DNA of 64,000 nt from NCBI GenBank assembly GCA_003647275.1, contig QMMN01000001.1, positions 1-64,000 of the forward strand, written 5' to 3'. Of this stretch, positions 61,172 to 64,000 are shown piece after piece. The notes below the pieces were generated by a model. It was not told where the DNA came from. It did not search any database and saw nothing but the letters and a program-made list of their open reading frames with translations. Origin of the DNA: Deltaproteobacteria bacterium (GTDB lineage Bacteria; Desulfobacterota; Desulfobacteria; Desulfobacterales; C00003060). The translations under genes were made by a program, and so were the position numbers. Each line of letters opens with the position of its first letter. The stretch's first letter is position 1.

Positions 61172-64000
61172 ATGATTACTTTTAAACTCAACGGCAGAGA
61201 GGTTGAGGCCGAAGAAGGCCAGACGATCCTGCAGGTCGCTCAGAAATACAATATTCATATTCCTACGCTCTGTTATCACAAGGCCTTAAGCCCGGCAGGG
61301 GCCTGCCGGCTTTGTACTGTAGAACTCTTTGACGGACGGAGAACCCGGCTGGTCACGTCTTGCAATTACCCGGTCTGGCGAGACATGGAGGTGCGTACTG
61401 ACACCGAGAGGGTCATCAAAGGCCGCAAGATGATCGTGGAGCTGTTGTTGGCGCGCTGCCCGGACGTGAAGGTCTTGCAGGACCTGGCCAAGGAATATGG
61501 CATAGAAAAACCACGCTTTAAGCCAGAGACAAATGATTGTATCCTGTGCGGACTTTGCACCCGGATGTGTGAGGAGCGCATGGGGGTCAGTGCCATCAGC
61601 CTGACGGGCCGGGGTGTGGAGTTAAAAGTAGACACCCCTTTCCACCTGCAGTCCGATATCTGCAGAACCTGTGGGGCCTGTGCCTCTGTGTGCCCCACGG
61701 GCCATATCAAACTTGAAGATATCACCGGCAGAAAACCCCAAATCATTCCTTCAGAATTTAACCGGGGGATGGGGCCCCGCAAACCCATCAATATACCCTT
61801 CCCTCAGGCCACACCAAATGTGCCCGTGATTGACCCGAAGACCTGTGTCCATCTGAACACCGGGGCATGTAAGGTGTGTCAAGAATTTTGCGGCCCGGGC
61901 GCGATCAATTTTGATCAAAAGGATGAGATTATTGAAATTGATGCCGGGGCCGTGATCCTGGCCACAGGCTTTGAAACCTTTGATGCCCGCCAAAAGCCGG
62001 AGTACGGGTACGGGCGCTATCCCAATGTGATCACCAGCATTGAATACGAGCGCATCCTTTCAGCTGGCGGGCCCTTCAAGGGCCATATCCAGCGACCCTC
62101 TGACGCCAAAGAGCCCAAGAGGATCGCCTGGATTCAGTGCGTGGGCTCGCGCGATGCCTCTATTGGTTGTGAGTATTGTTCCTATGTGTGCTGCATGTAT
62201 GCGACCAAACAGGCCATGATCTCAAGGGAGCACGACCAGGAGATTGAGCCGACGATTTTCTACATTGACATGCGTGCACCGGGCAAGGGCTTTGAGCGCT
62301 ATTATAATCGGGCCAGGACGACAGGCGGGGTTCGATACGTGAGGTCCATGATATCACGGGTGCTGGAGCACCCGCAGACGCACGACCTGGATCTTACCTA
62401 TGTGGATGAGTCGGGTGAGATTCAAACCGAAACCTTTGACATGGTCATTCTGTCAGTAGGACTCCGGCCCGACCCCGCCTTCCTGAAGCTGGCCCAGAGA
62501 CTCGGCATCAAACTAAATCGATTCGGGTTTTGTGAGAGTCAGCCCCTTGATACAATCTCGACCTCCATCCCCGGCATATTCACCTGTGGTGTCATTCAGA
62601 GCCCGAAAGGCATTCCGGGCTCGGTCCTTCAGGGTAGCAGTGCTGCTGGTGCGGCTACCAGCTTCCTTGCCGAGGCACAAGGCACCCTGGTCAGGGAAAA
62701 AATCTACCCCAAAGAGCGTGACATCACCCAGGAAGAGCCCCGCATTGGGGTATTCCTTTGTGACTGCGGGATCAATATTGCCGGTACCATTGATGTGGGC
62801 AAGGTGACCGAATATACAAAAACTCTGCCCCATGTGGTCTTTGCCCGTGAATACCTTTTCACGTGCTCGACGGATTCGCAGGAGGAGATGAAGGCCATGA
62901 TTGAAAAGCACCGGCTCAATCGGGTGGTGGTCGCCTCCTGCAGCCCTCGTACCCACGAGCCCCTTTTTCAGGACACCATCCGTGAGGCCGGGTTAAACAA
63001 GTATCTTTTTGAGATGGCCAATGTGCGGGACCAGAGCTCCTGGGTCCACACCTTTGAACCCGAGAGAGCTACGGCCAAGGCCAAGGACCTTGTTCGCATG
63101 GCTGTGGCGCGGGCGGCAAAACTTGGGCCTCTTTATGAGTTTCCGTTCGACGTCGTACAGAAGGGTCTGGTGATTGGAGGCGGCTTGGCCGGTTTGACGG
63201 CGGCCTTTACGCTGGCCGAGCAGGGTTTTGAGACTTACCTGGTCGAGCAATCCGACCAACTCGGCGGCAATGCCAGAGCCCTTTACTACACGGAAGACGG
63301 GGCGCGGCCCGCAGAATATGTCAAAGAGCTCATCAACAAGGTGAAGGCACATCCGCTGATTACGGTTTACACCCAGGCCGAGGTCAAGGATTACGCCGGG
63401 CATCTGGGCGAATTTAAGAGCACGATTTCAGTAAACGGCAGGACCGAAGAGATTTCGTATGGGGCTGTGATCGTGGCTACAGGAGGTACAGAGTATCAGC
63501 CCACGGAATATTTGCATGGTGAAAACGAGCATGTCATCACGCAAAAGGAGCTGGAAAGACGCATCGCCCTTGAGCCCGAAAGCTTGAAAGAGGTCAGGAA
63601 CCTGGTCATGATCCAGTGCGTGGGCTGCATGGATGAGGAACATCCATACTGCAGCCGGGTGTGCTGCACCGCGGCCGTGAAGAACAGCCTGAAGCTCAAG
63701 GAGCTGAATCCAGGCATCAATATTTACGTGCTGTACCGGGATATGCGAACCTTTGCGTTTAAAGAGCTTTCTTACAAGAAGGCCCGGGAGCGCGGCGTAC
63801 GGTTTTTGCGATACTTTCTGAGGCAAAAGCCTGAAGTGGCTGAGATAGACGGTGGGCTTCAGGTGAAGGTGTTTGATCAGAACCTGAGATCTGAAGTCAT
63901 GCTTGAACCTGACCTTTTGGTTTTAAGCGCAGCCATCAGACCCAACCCGGGGAGCAAACAGGTGGCTGACGTGTTTAAGCTTCCCCTGGACCAGGACGGC
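61172..64000 (+). CDS. NuoG-HdrA-like flavin and iron-sulfur oxidoreductase (partial, runs off the right edge)
   Basis: 943 codons are open to the window end. The N-terminus is NuoG-like: a [2Fe-2S] domain (C-Y-H-K, then G-A-C-R-L-C) and two [4Fe-4S] motifs (C-I-L-C-G-L-C and C-R-T-C-G-A-C). Then comes an HdrA-like C-terminal half (P-F-P-Q-A-T-P-N, C-V-H-L-N-T-G-A-C, A-V-I-L-A-T-G) without its own FAD glycine motif, and then a second HdrA unit with G-G-G-L-A-G-L near residue 670. It likely joins the Hdr/Nuo complex encoded at 33242-38948. Confidence 0.9.
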   Translation, partial: MITFKLNGREVEAEEGQTILQVAQKYNIHIPTLCYHKALSPAGACRLCTVELFDGRRTRLVTSCNYPVWRDMEVRTDTERVIKGRKMIVELLLARCPDVKVLQDLAKEYGIEKPRFKPETNDCILCGLCTRMCEERMGVSAISLTGRGVELKVDTPFHLQSDICRTCGACASVCPTGHIKLEDITGRKPQIIPSEFNRGMGPRKPINIPFPQATPNVPVIDPKTCVHLNTGACKVCQEFCGPGAINFDQKDEIIEIDAGAVILATGFETFDARQKPEYGYGRYPNVITSIEYERILSAGGPFKGHIQRPSDAKEPKRIAWIQCVGSRDASIGCEYCSYVCCMYATKQAMISREHDQEIEPTIFYIDMRAPGKGFERYYNRARTTGGVRYVRSMISRVLEHPQTHDLDLTYVDESGEIQTETFDMVILSVGLRPDPAFLKLAQRLGIKLNRFGFCESQPLDTISTSIPGIFTCGVIQSPKGIPGSVLQGSSAAGAATSFLAEAQGTLVREKIYPKERDITQEEPRIGVFLCDCGINIAGTIDVGKVTEYTKTLPHVVFAREYLFTCSTDSQEEMKAMIEKHRLNRVVVASCSPRTHEPLFQDTIREAGLNKYLFEMANVRDQSSWVHTFEPERATAKAKDLVRMAVARAAKLGPLYEFPFDVVQKGLVIGGGLAGLTAAFTLAEQGFETYLVEQSDQLGGNARALYYTEDGARPAEYVKELINKVKAHPLITVYTQAEVKDYAGHLGEFKSTISVNGRTEEISYGAVIVATGGTEYQPTEYLHGENEHVITQKELERRIALEPESLKEVRNLVMIQCVGCMDEEHPYCSRVCCTAAVKNSLKLKELNPGINIYVLYRDMRTFAFKELSYKKARERGVRFLRYFLRQKPEVAEIDGGLQVKVFDQNLRSEVMLEPDLLVLSAAIRPNPGSKQVADVFKLPLDQDG

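Overview
The window looks like a chromosomal segment of an anaerobic Gram-negative bacterium of the Desulfobacterota (former Deltaproteobacteria), most likely a sulfate reducer or syntroph. The signs are a B12-dependent (class II) ribonucleotide reductase, LpxC, the gene order lpxC / DUF4390 / ntrY / ntrX / rsmD / coaD, heterodisulfide-reductase (Hdr) and NuoEF-like subunits, a TauE-type exporter, and many sigma-54 activators and two-component genes. The exact genus cannot be read from the sequence. No rRNA, tRNA, CRISPR array, transposase gene or replication origin was seen.

Layout. Positions 1-14,800 are mostly housekeeping: the end of otsA, pcm and a VTT membrane protein, nrdJ with a LysR regulator, the minus-strand lpxC-to-coaD operon, comM and moaB. 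From 15,200 to 23,230 come a small basic protein, an HDAC-family deacetylase, a branched-chain amino acid ABC transporter lacking its ATPases, ACT-domain and phenylacetate-CoA ligase genes, a TPR protein and pyrF. From 24,000 to 33,100 come a SagB-type nitroreductase, YjbQ, the preQ0 genes queD-queE-queC, a receiver-HisKA protein, HU, a Rossmann-PAS-HD-GYP protein, a J-domain protein and an MFS transporter. Positions 33,242-38,948 hold a redox operon: hdrC, hdrB, a short hdrA, nuoE and a nuoF-gltD fusion. Positions 39,248-60,725 are almost entirely signal transduction. From 61,172 to the right edge runs a large NuoG-HdrA-like flavoprotein, cut off by the window.

The most unusual content is the coupling of redox enzymes to signalling. 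Four proteins (28841-30199, 39248-40780, 53444-54868, 56476-57900) begin with a Rossmann-like domain resembling dinucleotide-binding oxidoreductases, used as an N-terminal module in front of PAS plus kinase or HD-GYP domains. Two of them are followed by sigma-54 activators, and these pairs sit between the two Hdr/Nuo gene sets. A well-formed sigma-54 promoter with two matching upstream palindromes precedes a receiver-Cys4-receiver protein (59649-60725). Another precedes a GcvH-like protein (55010-55945) with two identical-spacing Cys4 modules and no lipoylation lysine. I infer a redox- or NAD(H)-responsive regulatory island around a flavin-based electron-transfer complex.

A second notable block is the minus-strand array 43244-50699. 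It has four single receivers, one intact Cache-domain kinase, three degenerate kinase-like proteins (one with the phospho-acceptor His replaced by Asp) and a cytidylate-kinase-like/receiver fusion. It is divergent from a TauE-type permease. Small repeat families are also present: an inverted-repeat family with copies at 14861 and 24913, a 218-bp MITE-like element at 30734, a 46-bp repeat at 5736 and 53316, and an intergenic motif around GGCTGTT.
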